In this document: piece after piece, positions 25,313 to 34,786 of the stretch
Layout: each line of letters starts with the position of its first letter
How positions within the stretch are numbered: the first letter of the stretch is position 1
From: Desulfobacteraceae bacterium
GTDB taxonomy: Bacteria; Desulfobacterota; Desulfobacteria; Desulfobacterales; UBA5852
Direction of reading: 5' to 3'
NCBI GenBank assembly: GCA_014237395.1
Contig: JABZFP010000014.1
Coordinates: 326,673-390,672, forward strand
Length of the DNA stretch: 64,000 nt
The notes under the pieces: model-generated
What the model was told of the DNA's origin: nothing
Databases searched by the model: none
What the model saw: only the letters and a program-made list of their open reading frames with translations
Program-made: the position numbers and the translations under genes

Positions 25313-28300
25313 ATGGCAAAGTTTTTTATCGATCGCCCCGTTTTCGCCATGGTCATTTCGATCATTATCGTACTGGGCGGTTTAGTGTCCATGAAAGCGA
25401 CGCCGGTTGCTCAATACCCGGACATCGCCCCCCCGACCGTTCAGGTTACAGCCACATATCCAGGTGCTACAGCCGAGGTTATTGCCAATACCGTTGCGGC
25501 CCCTCTCGAGGATCAGATCAACGGTGTCGACAATATGAGCTATATGCTCTCTACCAGTTCATCCACCGGCAACATGACCCTGACGGTGACCTTTGCACCC
25601 GGCACTGACCCTGATCAGGCCCAGGTCAACGTGCAGAACCGGGTCAGTCAGGCCACTGCTAAACTGCCGGCGATTGTCACCAAGCAAGGTGTCACCGTTG
25701 AGACGCGCTCCCAGGCATTCATGATGGTCGCAGCCTTTTACACAGAGGATGATCGCTATGATCTGACCTACCTGGCTAACTATGTAAACCTCTATATTCT
25801 TGATCCAATCAAGCGTCTTCCGGGGGCTAACCTCTCTTCCATGTTTCCGACGCCAGACATTGCCATGCGCATCTGGCTGAAACCCGATCGTCTTGCCCAA
25901 CTTGGCTTGACAGCGTCAGATGTCAGCACTGCCATCCAGAACCAGAATCAGGCCTTTGGTGTAGGTCAGATTGGTCAGGCACCTGGCCCCGAAGGAATCC
26001 AACAAAATTTTGTGGTGACCACCCAGGGAATGCTAACTGACCCGGAAGAATTCGATAATATTATTCTGCGTGCCGAATCTGACGGATCGGCCATTGTTCG
26101 CATAAAAGATGTCGGCCATGCGGAACTTGGTTCAATGGATTATTCTTTGACGACCAAGGTCGACGGTAAAAAATCAGCTGCAGTTATTGTCTACCAGCAG
26201 CCCGGAGCAAATGCTATTGCGACCTCAAAGGAGGTCCGGGCGTTGATTGAAGAACTCGAACCGGGGTTCCCTGATGGTCTTGAGTTTAAATACGTTATTG
26301 ATACCAGTGAGTTTACTGAGGCTTCCATCGAAAAAGTGGTGCACACCTTTTTTGAGGCTGTGATATTGGTAGTTCTGGTTGTTTTGATATTTTTACAGAG
26401 TTTTCGTGCCACCTTCATACCGATTCTGGCTGTGCCTATCTGTATTATCGGTACCTATACCGGTATTTATATGCTTGGTTTTTCAACCAATATGCTCACC
26501 TTGTTCGGAATGATTCTGGCCATCGGCCTGGTGGTCGATGATGCGATCATAGTCGTTGAGGCAGTCGAAGTTCATATGACTGCGGGCCTTACTCCCAAAG
26601 AAGCTGCGCATAAAGCTATGGAGGAATTGTCAGGGGCCCTGGTTGCTATTGTACTGGTCCTGGTTTCGGTATTTTTGCCCGTTGCCTTTTTGGGTGGCTT
26701 AACCGGTACGCTATATAAGCAGTTTGCCATCACCATTGCCATCTCAATGGTGATTTCCGGAATTGTCGCCCTGACCCTGTCCCCGGCTTTGGCTGCCATC
26801 ATTTTAAAGCCTGGCGCACATGAAAAAAAGGGCTTCGGCAAGTGGTTTAATAATGGCTTTGACCGACTTACTAACGGGTATGTGGTTGGGGTACGTTTTC
26901 TGATCAACCACAAGCTGATAGGTTTCATCCTCTTTGGCGGTGTAATATTTGGCGTGGTTACCCTGTTTAGAATATTACCGGGGAGTTTCGTGCCTGCAGA
27001 AGATCAGGGCTACCTCTTTGGCGTCAATATCATGCCCGATGCGGCAAGTTTGTCAAGGACCACGCTGGCGTCAGATAAGGCAGTTAAGATTATGCATGAA
27101 AATGATGCTATCGATTCGGCGTTCCAGGCTGATGGTTACAGTCTGATTGACAGTCAGAGTAAAACCAATTCTTCAACGCTTTTTATGGCACTCAAGCCCT
27201 ACAAAGAACGCAAAACACCAGAGACCGGCGCTTTTGTGGTCGTCGATAATTTACGGAAAAGTTTTATCGCTATTAAAGAAAGTATCGTTCTTCCTCTAAA
27301 TCCTCCATCTATACCCGGACTTGGTACCACAGGAGGTTTTGAATTCTATATCCAGAACATGGGCAGCGGCAATTCTCAGGATCTAGAGAAAGTGACAAAA
27401 GATTTCATTGCTAAAGCCAGGGAGCGTACTGATCTCGCCGGAGTTTCCACTACCTTTTCTGCGTCGCAACAGCAGCTCTTTTTCGATCTCGATCGTAACC
27501 GCGCTGAACTCCTTGGGGTGCCGGTTTCAGACATTTATCAAACGCTCCAGTCCTACTTTGGTTCTTCCTATGTGGCACAATATGTCCAGTTTGGCCGCAT
27601 CTGGCAGGTTATTATTCAGGCTGAGTCAAAATATCGTGATAAGCCAACTGATTTTGACCAGATTTATGTGAGATCAAAAAATGATGGGGCAATGATCCCG
27701 CTCTCGACTGTGGCAACGGTGCGCTATGTGCCAGGGGCTGGTCTGATGCCCCGTTTTAATGGCTTCCCGGCAGCAAAGCTAACCGGTAGCCAGGCGCTTG
27801 GCTACAGTTCGGGTCAGGCGATTACCGCCATGGAGGAGGTTGCCAAAGAAGTTCTTCCAGATGGGTATGGCTTCTCCTGGTCGGGTCAGGCCTTTGAGGA
27901 GAAGAAGTCAGGTGGTACCTCTAATTCTGCCTTTATTTTCGGCTTGATTATGGTCTTTTTGATTTTAGCTGCCCAGTATGAGAAATGGACACTGCCGATT
28001 GGGGTCATGATGGCGGTTCCCTTCGCGATCGGCGGAGCACTGCTGGCGACTTGGGGACGTGGTCTGGAAAATGATGTCTACTTTCAGGTTGGACTGGTTA
28101 CCTTAATTGGTCTGTCTGCAAAAAATGCTATTTTGATCGTCGAGTTTGCTGTAGAAAACCTGCACGGAGGAATGTCGGTTATTGACTCAGCAATTCATGC
28201 AGCCCGTCTGCGTCTGCGTCCTATTGTCATGACCTCACTGGCTTTTATCCTTGGTTGTGTACCAATGGCCATAGCGACAGGAGCTGGTGCCAATAGTTTG

Positions 28301-28471
28301 CATGCTATCGGCACTGGTGTCATTGGCGGCATGCTGGCTTCGACCCTCGTTGCCTCGTTTTTTGTGCCACTCTTTTTTGTCGTTATTGAAACCGCTTCAG
28401 GATTATTCAGCAGAAAAAAGAAAAAAGCCCCACCTGTTGCAGCCCCCACAGGAGGTGACCATCATGCGTAA
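25313..28471 (+). CDS. acrB: RND multidrug efflux permease (HAE1/AcrB type)
   Basis: A 1052-aa proton-driven inner-membrane pump, the usual AcrB length. The N-terminus FFIDRPVFAMVISIIIVLGG is canonical. The proton-relay Asp pair is present in GLVVDDAIIVVEAVE (near 407-408), and the Lys in GLSAKNAILIVEFAVE (near 940). Two porter halves and the C-terminal SLAFILGCVPMAIATGAG segment are intact. The gene is 12 bases after acrA and its 3' end overlaps the OMF start by 8 bases, so the three form one operon. Substrates cannot be predicted. Local GC is about half, lower than neighbours. Confidence 0.95.
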   Translation: MAKFFIDRPVFAMVISIIIVLGGLVSMKATPVAQYPDIAPPTVQVTATYPGATAEVIANTVAAPLEDQINGVDNMSYMLSTSSSTGNMTLTVTFAPGTDPDQAQVNVQNRVSQATAKLPAIVTKQGVTVETRSQAFMMVAAFYTEDDRYDLTYLANYVNLYILDPIKRLPGANLSSMFPTPDIAMRIWLKPDRLAQLGLTASDVSTAIQNQNQAFGVGQIGQAPGPEGIQQNFVVTTQGMLTDPEEFDNIILRAESDGSAIVRIKDVGHAELGSMDYSLTTKVDGKKSAAVIVYQQPGANAIATSKEVRALIEELEPGFPDGLEFKYVIDTSEFTEASIEKVVHTFFEAVILVVLVVLIFLQSFRATFIPILAVPICIIGTYTGIYMLGFSTNMLTLFGMILAIGLVVDDAIIVVEAVEVHMTAGLTPKEAAHKAMEELSGALVAIVLVLVSVFLPVAFLGGLTGTLYKQFAITIAISMVISGIVALTLSPALAAIILKPGAHEKKGFGKWFNNGFDRLTNGYVVGVRFLINHKLIGFILFGGVIFGVVTLFRILPGSFVPAEDQGYLFGVNIMPDAASLSRTTLASDKAVKIMHENDAIDSAFQADGYSLIDSQSKTNSSTLFMALKPYKERKTPETGAFVVVDNLRKSFIAIKESIVLPLNPPSIPGLGTTGGFEFYIQNMGSGNSQDLEKVTKDFIAKARERTDLAGVSTTFSASQQQLFFDLDRNRAELLGVPVSDIYQTLQSYFGSSYVAQYVQFGRIWQVIIQAESKYRDKPTDFDQIYVRSKNDGAMIPLSTVATVRYVPGAGLMPRFNGFPAAKLTGSQALGYSSGQAITAMEEVAKEVLPDGYGFSWSGQAFEEKKSGGTSNSAFIFGLIMVFLILAAQYEKWTLPIGVMMAVPFAIGGALLATWGRGLENDVYFQVGLVTLIGLSAKNAILIVEFAVENLHGGMSVIDSAIHAARLRLRPIVMTSLAFILGCVPMAIATGAGANSLHAIGTGVIGGMLASTLVASFFVPLFFVVIETASGLFSRKKKKAPPVAAPTGGDHHA

Positions 28472-29876
28472 AATGCTTTGTGCCGGAATTGTCTTTCTGC
28501 TCTCTGGCTGCGTTATCGGTCCTGATTACCAGCGGCCAACCATCGAGACGCCGACGGCCTGGACCATTTCCTATGAGTCTGCAGCAGGGATGACGGATGT
28601 CGTCTGGTGGAAGCAATTCAACGATCCCGTGCTCGACAAGTTGATTGCCTCGGCCTTAGCCGATAACCTCAATCTCATGGCAGCGGCAGCCCGGGTTGAT
28701 CAGTTTCTTGGTCTGTGGCGTACAACCCGTTCCGAGGCCTTTCCCCAGATCGGCGCTTCGGCAGGAATCTCCAGACAGCAGGATACCAAGACCGGTCTGT
28801 CTCCCGGTCGTTCTCCATACAACTACTATAGTGGAGCGCTCAATGCGAGCTGGGAGATTGATCTCTGGGGGCGCATTCGCCGTGCGACCGAAGCAGCCCA
28901 GGCTGACCTCCTTGCCAGCGAGGCCGGCCGACGCACCGTCCTGCTGACACTGGTAAGCAATGTCGCCAGCAATTATCTTATCTTGCGCGGTCTTGACCGC
29001 CAGCTGGAGATTGCACGGGAAACCGAACTGGCCTATGCAGAATCGCTGCGTATTTTCAACTTACGTCATATCTATGGAACCGTCTCACAGGTTGAAGTCA
29101 GCCAGGTTGAATCCGAGTATGAAGATGCCCGGCAGATCATTCCGCTACTGGAAGCGCAGATTGTTCAGCAGGAGCGCCTGATTGCGCTGCTGCTCGGCCA
29201 AAATCCGTCACCGATCCCTCGTGGCAGAACCATCGATCAGATTGCCATTCCCGGGATCCCGGCGGAGTTGCCGTCTCAACTTCTGGAACAGAGGCCCGAT
29301 ATCATCGAAGCAGAGCAGGCTCTCATTGCCGCCAACGCCCGTATCGGTGTAGCGCGGGCGCTCTATTATCCAAGTGTCTCTCTGACCGGTGCTTTAGGTA
29401 TAGCCACCATTCACTCAGATGATTTGTTTGATGACGATTCCGGGACCTGGGGAATAGGGGGTGATATCCTGGCACCTATCTTCACCTTCGGAAATATTGA
29501 AGGGCAGGTTATGACCGCTGAAGCCGTACAACGTGAAGCGCTCTACCGTTACCGGCAATCGATTATTTCGGGTTTTCGTGATGTTGAAGATGCCCTGGTG
29601 GCAACCACCAAGGGGCGCGATAGCCAAGAGGCTCAAGGACGCAGGGTAAATGCTCTGGAGACTTATGCGCGACTGGCCAAAGACCAGTATGAAGCCGGAA
29701 CGACCGGCTATCTGCAGGTACTTGATGCCAATCGCAGTCTGTTCTCCAGCCAGCTCGATTATGTCCAGACCCAGACTGCGGTGATGACCAGTCTGGTTGA
29801 TGTTTACCGGTCCATGGGCGGTGGCTGGCTGGACATCGCCGATCAGGGCACGGCACGGGAAGCGGGAGGGTCTTAA
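28464..29876 (+). CDS. Outer-membrane efflux lipoprotein of the RND system
   Basis: A 470-aa OprM/NodT-family channel. The lipoprotein signal MRKMLCAGIVFLLSGC is followed by VIGPDYQRP. The internal repeat LLEQRPDIIEAEQALIAANA and the ending VDVYRSMGGGWLDI are diagnostic. ATG 28464 follows GGAGGTGA and overlaps the acrB stop by 8 bases. It completes a self-contained AcrAB-OprM-like operon. A second member of the same family is encoded at 21254 for the FUSC system. Confidence 0.92.
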   Translation: MRKMLCAGIVFLLSGCVIGPDYQRPTIETPTAWTISYESAAGMTDVVWWKQFNDPVLDKLIASALADNLNLMAAAARVDQFLGLWRTTRSEAFPQIGASAGISRQQDTKTGLSPGRSPYNYYSGALNASWEIDLWGRIRRATEAAQADLLASEAGRRTVLLTLVSNVASNYLILRGLDRQLEIARETELAYAESLRIFNLRHIYGTVSQVEVSQVESEYEDARQIIPLLEAQIVQQERLIALLLGQNPSPIPRGRTIDQIAIPGIPAELPSQLLEQRPDIIEAEQALIAANARIGVARALYYPSVSLTGALGIATIHSDDLFDDDSGTWGIGGDILAPIFTFGNIEGQVMTAEAVQREALYRYRQSIISGFRDVEDALVATTKGRDSQEAQGRRVNALETYARLAKDQYEAGTTGYLQVLDANRSLFSSQLDYVQTQTAVMTSLVDVYRSMGGGWLDIADQGTAREAGGS

Positions 29877-29881
29877 CTTGC

Positions 29882-30047
29882 AACTCAGCTTTCGGGATTC
29901 ATTTTTGGTCTTGTAAAATCAATGGGATAGACGCTTTAAATTTGTTCTTTTAGCGTAATCTGAAATGGTACTTTTAGTGTTTATTGGATTTTATCTTGCT
30001 GTAATTACAGGCAATCAACCCCTTTAGTGAATCTCGGAAGTTGAGTT
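29882..30047. mobile_element. MITE-like element with 20-bp terminal inverted repeats
   Basis: AACTCAGCTTTCGGGATTCA at 29882-29901 and the reverse complement of AACTCAACTTCCGAGATTCA at 30028-30047 match at 17 of 20 positions. The ~125-base interior is AT-rich and has no reading frame. A half site with the same end sequence occurs at 23496. Ends of the type AACTCAACTTTCGGG fit insertion-sequence termini, but the parent element is not in the window. A clear target duplication is not visible. Confidence 0.5.
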
Positions 30048-30228
30048 TGAACGTTGAAATCGGGACCCCTGCCTTGAATTCTGGTTTGGACAGTTCGTTG
30101 GAAATTGGACGCTGGAAATTCAATGTTGGAAGTTAAAAATTTTGGCCGTTTGAAGTTCACGGTTTTAACCCTGATCCGGGAACCTTTAACCCGGAACCTG
30201 CTCTTTGCTTTTCAACCTTGAACCGCTG
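30048..30228. repeat. Long imperfect palindrome, GAAC/GTTC family, copy 6 (degenerate)
   Basis: Words such as TTGAACGTTGAAA, GACGCTGGAAATTCAATG and CCTTTAACCCGGAACCTG, then CTTTTCAACCTTGAACCGC, place this with the other copies, but the centre is more diverged. It lies directly after the MITE-like element and before hairpin copy 3. Confidence 0.6.
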
Positions 30229-30243
30229 CCCCCCCCCTCAAGT

Positions 30244-30275
30244 CTCCCCCGTTTTTCCCCCTTCACGGGGGATTT
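30244..30275. promoter_or_regulatory. G-run/C-run hairpin element, copy 3
   Basis: CTCCCCCGTTTTTCCCCCTT followed by CACGGGGGATTT. It matches copies 2 and 4 closely. It stands about 320 bases upstream of gadB with no gene between. The 320 bases between it and gadB show no other recognisable feature. Confidence 0.5.
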
Positions 30276-30595
30276 ATTTCCCCACCGGACGTTCTAAAAT
30301 CACCAATGATAGGTAAAATTTGTCAACCCCTGACGCAAGGCGATATTCAACCGCTTCACGGATCGAGGATAACAGCGCTGAACCATATCCCAGTCAAATG
30401 AACCCTATACCCGGCCAATCCTTTTCCAAAAGATATGCACCGCCCGGGATTCCGGCACTGTTAGAGCCGAACTGGCCCGGGATATGAGAGGTCGTGGAAC
30501 GTTTCTTTTTCGGCACATGCCGATTTGTCGCCTCGGCCCATGGGGTAATCCACAGCGCACATATTTTTCCATGAACTCACGAAAGGAGAAAACCG

Positions 30596-31990
30596 ATGGC
30601 TCTCCACGAGAAAGACAAAATCAGAGGAAACCTTTTGGGTGATGTCTATGCGTCCTCCGACCTGTCGGTCGTGATGCCCAAGTACAAGATGCCCGAAAAT
30701 GAGCACGACCCGCGCCACGCCTACCAGGTGGTGCACGACGAGTTGATGCTGGACGGCAACGCCCGCCAGAACCTGGCCACTTTCTGCCAGACCTGGCTGG
30801 ACCCGGAGGTCCACAAACTGATGGACGAGTGCATCGACAAGAACATGATCGACAAAGACGAGTATCCCCAGTCGGCCGAGATCGAGAACCGTTGCGTGCA
30901 CATGCTGGCCGACTTGTGGAATTCGCCGGATGCGGCCAACACCCTGGGGTGCTCCACCACCGGCTCCAGCGAGGCCGCCATGCTGGGCGGCATGGCCATG
31001 AAGTGGCGCTGGCGCGAAAAGATGAAGGCGGCCGGCAAGCCCACTGACAAACCCAACATGGTCTGCGGCCCGGTGCAGGTCTGCTGGCACAAGTTCGCCC
31101 GGTACTGGGATGTGGAACTGCGTGAGATTCCCATGGAGGGCGACCGCCTGATCATGACCCCGGAAGAGGCCGTCAAGCGTTGCGATGAGAACACCATCGG
31201 CGTGGTGCCGACCCTGGGGGTTACCTTTACCTGCCAATATGAGCCGGTCAAGGCGGTCAGCGACGCGCTCGACAAACTGCAGAAAGATACGGGCCTGGAC
31301 ATCCCGATCCATGTGGACGGCGCCAGCGGGGGCTTTCTGGCGCCCTTCGTGGATCCTGACCTGGAGTGGGATTTCCGGTTGCCGCGGGTCAAATCGATCA
31401 ATACCTCGGGGCACAAGTTCGGCCTGGCGCCCCTGGGGGTCGGCTGGGTGGTCTGGCGTGACAAGGAGGACCTGCCCGACGATCTCATTTTCTGGGTCAA
31501 CTACCTGGGCGGCAACATGCCCACCTTTGCCCTCAACTTCTCGCGGCCCGGCGGCCAAATCGTGGCCCAGTATTACAATTTCCTGCGCCTGGGAAAAGAA
31601 GGCTACCGCAAGATCCAGCAGGCCTGCTACGACACGGCCCAATACCTGGCCGACGAGATCGACAAGCTGGGGCCCTTCAAGATCATCTACGACGGCCGCG
31701 GCGGCATCCCCGCCATGAGCTGGTCACTCAAGGACGGCGTCGACCCCGGGTTCAACCTCTTTGACCTCTCCGACCGGATCCGCATGCGCGGCTGGCAGAT
31801 CGCGGCTTACGCTATGCCCGCCAACCGGCAGGATCTGGTGATCATGCGCATCCTGGTGCGCCACGGGGTCAGCCGCGACCTGGTAGATCTGCTGGTCACG
31901 GACCTCAAGAGCTGCATGGCCTACTTCGAGAAGAACCCGGTAACCCACAAGGGCACCGAAGAAGCGTCCGGCAGTTTCAATCATAGCTGA
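30596..31990 (+). CDS. gadB: Glutamate decarboxylase (PLP-dependent)
   Basis: Converts glutamate to GABA and CO2 with consumption of a cytoplasmic proton, the core of glutamate-dependent acid resistance. At 464 aa it is essentially the length of E. coli GadB (466). Key sites are [15 protein letters not shown] for cofactor phosphate binding, [13 protein letters not shown] with the cofactor-contacting Asp, and the PLP Lys in [14 protein letters not shown] near residue 272. The C-terminus ends SFNHS, retaining the penultimate His that in E. coli GadB closes the active site at neutral pH, so acid-dependent activity is likely. It is followed by an AspT-family exchanger after an 83-base gap with a strong hairpin. 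Confidence 0.95.
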   Translation: MALHEKDKIRGNLLGDVYASSDLSVVMPKYKMPENEHDPRHAYQVVHDELMLDGNARQNLATFCQTWLDPEVHKLMDECIDKNMIDKDEYPQSAEIENRCVHMLADLWNSPDAANTLGCSTTGSSEAAMLGGMAMKWRWREKMKAAGKPTDKPNMVCGPVQVCWHKFARYWDVELREIPMEGDRLIMTPEEAVKRCDENTIGVVPTLGVTFTCQYEPVKAVSDALDKLQKDTGLDIPIHVDGASGGFLAPFVDPDLEWDFRLPRVKSINTSGHKFGLAPLGVGWVVWRDKEDLPDDLIFWVNYLGGNMPTFALNFSRPGGQIVAQYYNFLRLGKEGYRKIQQACYDTAQYLADEIDKLGPFKIIYDGRGGIPAMSWSLKDGVDPGFNLFDLSDRIRMRGWQIAAYAMPANRQDLVIMRILVRHGVSRDLVDLLVTDLKSCMAYFEKNPVTHKGTEEASGSFNHS

Positions 31991-32011
31991 TGCGTGCATC
32001 GAGGACGTTGT

Positions 32012-32050
32012 GAGGCCGGCCCGAACCGGTTGACCGGCGCGGCCGGCCTC
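32012..32050. terminator. Hairpin between gadB and the exchanger gene
   Basis: GAGGCCGGCC (32012-32021) pairs perfectly with GGCCGGCCTC (32041-32050); the loop contains a nested CCGG-TTGA-CCGG. There is no T-run, so it may act as an attenuator or an mRNA-stability element that sets the gadB to exchanger ratio rather than a full terminator. Confidence 0.5.
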
Positions 32051-32073
32051 CCGTCATGAAAGGAGCCAATACC

Positions 32074-33957
32074 ATGAAGAGGCGTTTGGAATCGTGCAAT
32101 AAAATCACTAGTACGGCATGGCGGCCCCTGCTTGGAATGGGAATCGTGGCCTTTCTGGCCATGATCATCATCTTCGGGGCTGTCGATGCCCAGGCCGCCG
32201 CGGCCTCGGAGACTCAAGAACCCCACGGCATCCTCGGTTTTCTCCTGAACTACCTGGCCACGAATCCCTTTTCCTATCTTTTCATCGCACTTGCCCTGGG
32301 ATATCCCCTGGGGCGCGTCAAGTTCAAAGGCATCAACCTTGGCACCACGGCGGGGGTACTGGTGGTGGGCATCATCATCGCCCTCACGGCCAGCGCGCTC
32401 TACGGGATCACGTTCGACATTCCGGGTCTGGTGGAGGACATCTTCCTGATGCTGTTCATGTATGCGCTCGGGATGCGGGTGGGGCCGCAGTTCTTCTCGG
32501 GCCTGGCCCGGGGGGGGCTGGATTTTGTCGTCATCGGCCTCATCGTCGTTTTTTCGAATTTTCTGATCGTGTTTTTCGGATGCAAACTGGTGGGCCTCGA
32601 CCCCGGGTTCGCCGCCGGAATCATCTCGGGCAGCTACACCGTCACTGCGGTCATGGGGGTGGCCCAGTCGGCCATCACCAGCGGCGCATTCAAGGTTCCC
32701 GCCGGGATGACGGCGGACATGGTGGGCGCCAACATGGCCGCCGGCTATGCGGTCAGTTACGTGCTGTCGTCGGTTTTCATCATCCTGTTGGTCAAGTACT
32801 TGCCGGCCATGTTCGGTCAGGACCCGGTAAAGGCGGCCAAGGAAGCTGAAGCTTCTTTCGGCGGGGGAGACACCAGCGCTCTGCCGGGCACGGCCGGCGC
32901 GTCGATTCTGGGCTTCACCGGCGAGCAGATCCGCTCCTACAAGGTCGAGCACGAAGAACTGGCGGGCCAGTCGGTCCAGGACCTGTTTCACAAGTATCCC
33001 CATGCGGCCGTGCTCAAGGTGGTCCGCGGTGATCAGGTCCTGGACGCCAAGGACAACCCTACCCTGCAGATGGGCGACATCATCGGCGTCGGGGGACGCT
33101 ATGGGGACCTCATAAGCAAGGGCGCCGAGGTGGTGGGTACCGAAGTGGACGAACCCCGAGCAAGAAGGGTGGATATCGAGGTGGCCGACATCCATATCGG
33201 CAAGACCGAATATGCCGGCAAGACCTTGGAGGAACTTGGTAAAGAAATAGGATTCGGCGTCTATCTCAAGGCGATGTTCCGCACCGGCACCGCCATTCCC
33301 CATTTGCCCAAGACCGTGGTGGAGAAGGGCGACGTGCTGCGTCTGGCCGGGCCGGCCTGGTGCGTCAATCAGGCGGCCAAGGCCCTCAAAGGCGTACCCA
33401 TGGTGGAGAGCGCCTACACCGAAGTGGCCTTCATGTCTGTTGCCCTGGCGGTCGGCTTTATCGTGGGCCATTTCAGCGTTACGATCGGGGGCATTCCCTT
33501 TGCCCTGGGCACCTCGGCCGGCTGCATGCTCATGGGCATCCTCGTTTCCTGGCTGCGCACCCGCAATCCCGACTTCGGCGGCCCCACCAGCGAGGGCGCA
33601 CGGGCCTTCCTCAACGACATTGGCCTGAGCATGTTCGTGGCTGTTTTGGCCGCCGGTGTGGGGCCCAAGATCCTCTCCTCCTTCCAGGGAACGGTGGTGA
33701 TCTGGATTGCATTAATCGGCCTGGCGGGCGCCCTGATACCGCCTTTCCTGGCCTGGCTCTATGGTTATTACATTCGTAAAATGAATCCGGTGATCCTGGC
33801 CGGTGCCTGCGCCGGCGGCCGGAACAGCACACCGGCCCTTAACGGTATCCAGGACAGCTCCGGCAGTGCCATATCAGCCGTGGCCTACCCGGTGCCCTAC
33901 GCCCTCACGTCGGCGGTGGTGCTGATTTTGGGGTACATGGCCATGGTCTTCTCGTAA
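32074..33957 (+). CDS. AspT-family (aspartate:alanine type) amino-acid exchanger
   Basis: A 627-aa polytopic protein of the AAEx family. N-terminal membrane segments (FSYLFIALALGYPLGRVKFK) are followed by a central soluble part with RCK_C/TrkA-C-like units at about 280-430 (LRLAGPAWCVNQAAKAL). A second membrane half ends in RNSTPALNGIQDSSGSAISA and VAYPVPYALTSAVVLILGY. The two AspT_N repeats are recognisable by LGTTAGVL and LGTSAGCM. AspT exchanges aspartate for alanine and makes proton motive force when coupled to decarboxylation; next to gadB, exchange of glutamate for GABA is the natural inference. ATG 32074 has GGAG at proper spacing; ATG 32056 is in frame upstream. Confidence 0.85.
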   Translation: MKRRLESCNKITSTAWRPLLGMGIVAFLAMIIIFGAVDAQAAAASETQEPHGILGFLLNYLATNPFSYLFIALALGYPLGRVKFKGINLGTTAGVLVVGIIIALTASALYGITFDIPGLVEDIFLMLFMYALGMRVGPQFFSGLARGGLDFVVIGLIVVFSNFLIVFFGCKLVGLDPGFAAGIISGSYTVTAVMGVAQSAITSGAFKVPAGMTADMVGANMAAGYAVSYVLSSVFIILLVKYLPAMFGQDPVKAAKEAEASFGGGDTSALPGTAGASILGFTGEQIRSYKVEHEELAGQSVQDLFHKYPHAAVLKVVRGDQVLDAKDNPTLQMGDIIGVGGRYGDLISKGAEVVGTEVDEPRARRVDIEVADIHIGKTEYAGKTLEELGKEIGFGVYLKAMFRTGTAIPHLPKTVVEKGDVLRLAGPAWCVNQAAKALKGVPMVESAYTEVAFMSVALAVGFIVGHFSVTIGGIPFALGTSAGCMLMGILVSWLRTRNPDFGGPTSEGARAFLNDIGLSMFVAVLAAGVGPKILSSFQGTVVIWIALIGLAGALIPPFLAWLYGYYIRKMNPVILAGACAGGRNSTPALNGIQDSSGSAISAVAYPVPYALTSAVVLILGYMAMVFS

Positions 33958-34042
33958 TCTCCTGGCTGCAAATCCCTTCCCCACCCGGTGCCACCGCGTG
34001 GGGGGGAGAAATCCAATTATCCCTAAACGGGAAGTGAGACAA

Positions 34043-34082
34043 GACCCGATCGGCCGAGGAGGCGATCGGGTCAAAGCTCTTT
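34043..34082 (+). terminator. Intrinsic terminator after the exchanger gene
   Basis: GACCCGATCG (34043-34052) and CGATCGGGTC (34063-34072) form a perfect 10-bp stem with a 10-base loop, followed by AAAGCTCTTTT. It should end the gadB-exchanger transcript, or attenuate read-through into the membrane protein gene at 34105. Confidence 0.65.
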
Positions 34083-34104
34083 TCCCAGTCGCGGAGTAAA
34101 GACA

Positions 34105-34758
34105 ATGGCCGAAGCACGCAAACCGGTCATCGTGGCTGTCAATGTCATGCGGGCCCGGCAGACCGTTGTTGGTTTCAACATCGCGATCGTATCCTTCCAG
34201 ATCACCCAAATCTACCGGCTGCCGGGCGGCCTGAAGGTGAGCGGGATAGACCACGCTATTCACGTGGGTGCCGACATCGCCCTCTTCATGGCACTGGCGC
34301 TGGCCCTTCTTTCCCTGCTGGCCCTTACGCTGTCCTCGGAGTACGACGAGGTGGGTTATTGCACCCGCTGGTCCCTCGTGGCCGGCGACATTCTGATGTA
34401 CCTGAGCCTGGCCCACACGGTGACCGGTTTCTTTGCCCCTCTGGATGCCGCCATAGGCGCGTTCGCCGCCCGGATTCCGGCCCAGGCGGCCGGGATGGTT
34501 GTATTGCACACGGTTCTGCGGGTCGTCGCCGGCGCCGCCTGGTTTCTGGCAACCTACGCGGGCCCCCTGACGGCTTTGAAGCAATCCCCGTTTCCGCGGG
34601 CTACCAACATTGCCCTCGGCATCGCCTACCTGGCTCTGCTGATCTTGCTCTGCTGGGTCGGTGCCCTGTCCGTCCAGGTGGAGACATTGGGTACGGGAGG
34701 GCAACCGCAACTGCTCGTGGGTGTTTTGAAAGAACTGGTTCAGCCGTTTCGCTGGTAA
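34105..34758 (+). CDS. Hypothetical polytopic membrane protein of the gad locus
   Basis: A 217-aa protein with about five hydrophobic segments (ALFMALALALLSLLALTL, AGDILMYLSLAHTVTGFF, NIALGIAYLALLILLCWVGA). I do not recognise a family. It has the same orientation as gadB and the exchanger but is separated from them by a terminator-like hairpin. A role in acid response is only suggested by position. Confidence 0.6.
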   Translation: MAEARKPVIVAVNVMRARQTVVGFNIAIVSFQITQIYRLPGGLKVSGIDHAIHVGADIALFMALALALLSLLALTLSSEYDEVGYCTRWSLVAGDILMYLSLAHTVTGFFAPLDAAIGAFAARIPAQAAGMVVLHTVLRVVAGAAWFLATYAGPLTALKQSPFPRATNIALGIAYLALLILLCWVGALSVQVETLGTGGQPQLLVGVLKELVQPFRW

Positions 34759-34786
34759 AGGTCAAACATCCCACCTAATTGAGGAA

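Noticed and set aside
31981..33471. Minus-strand 496-codon frame opposite the AspT-type exchanger
   Set aside because: An His/Gly/Asp-rich antisense product without motifs; the plus-strand exchanger explains the coding potential.
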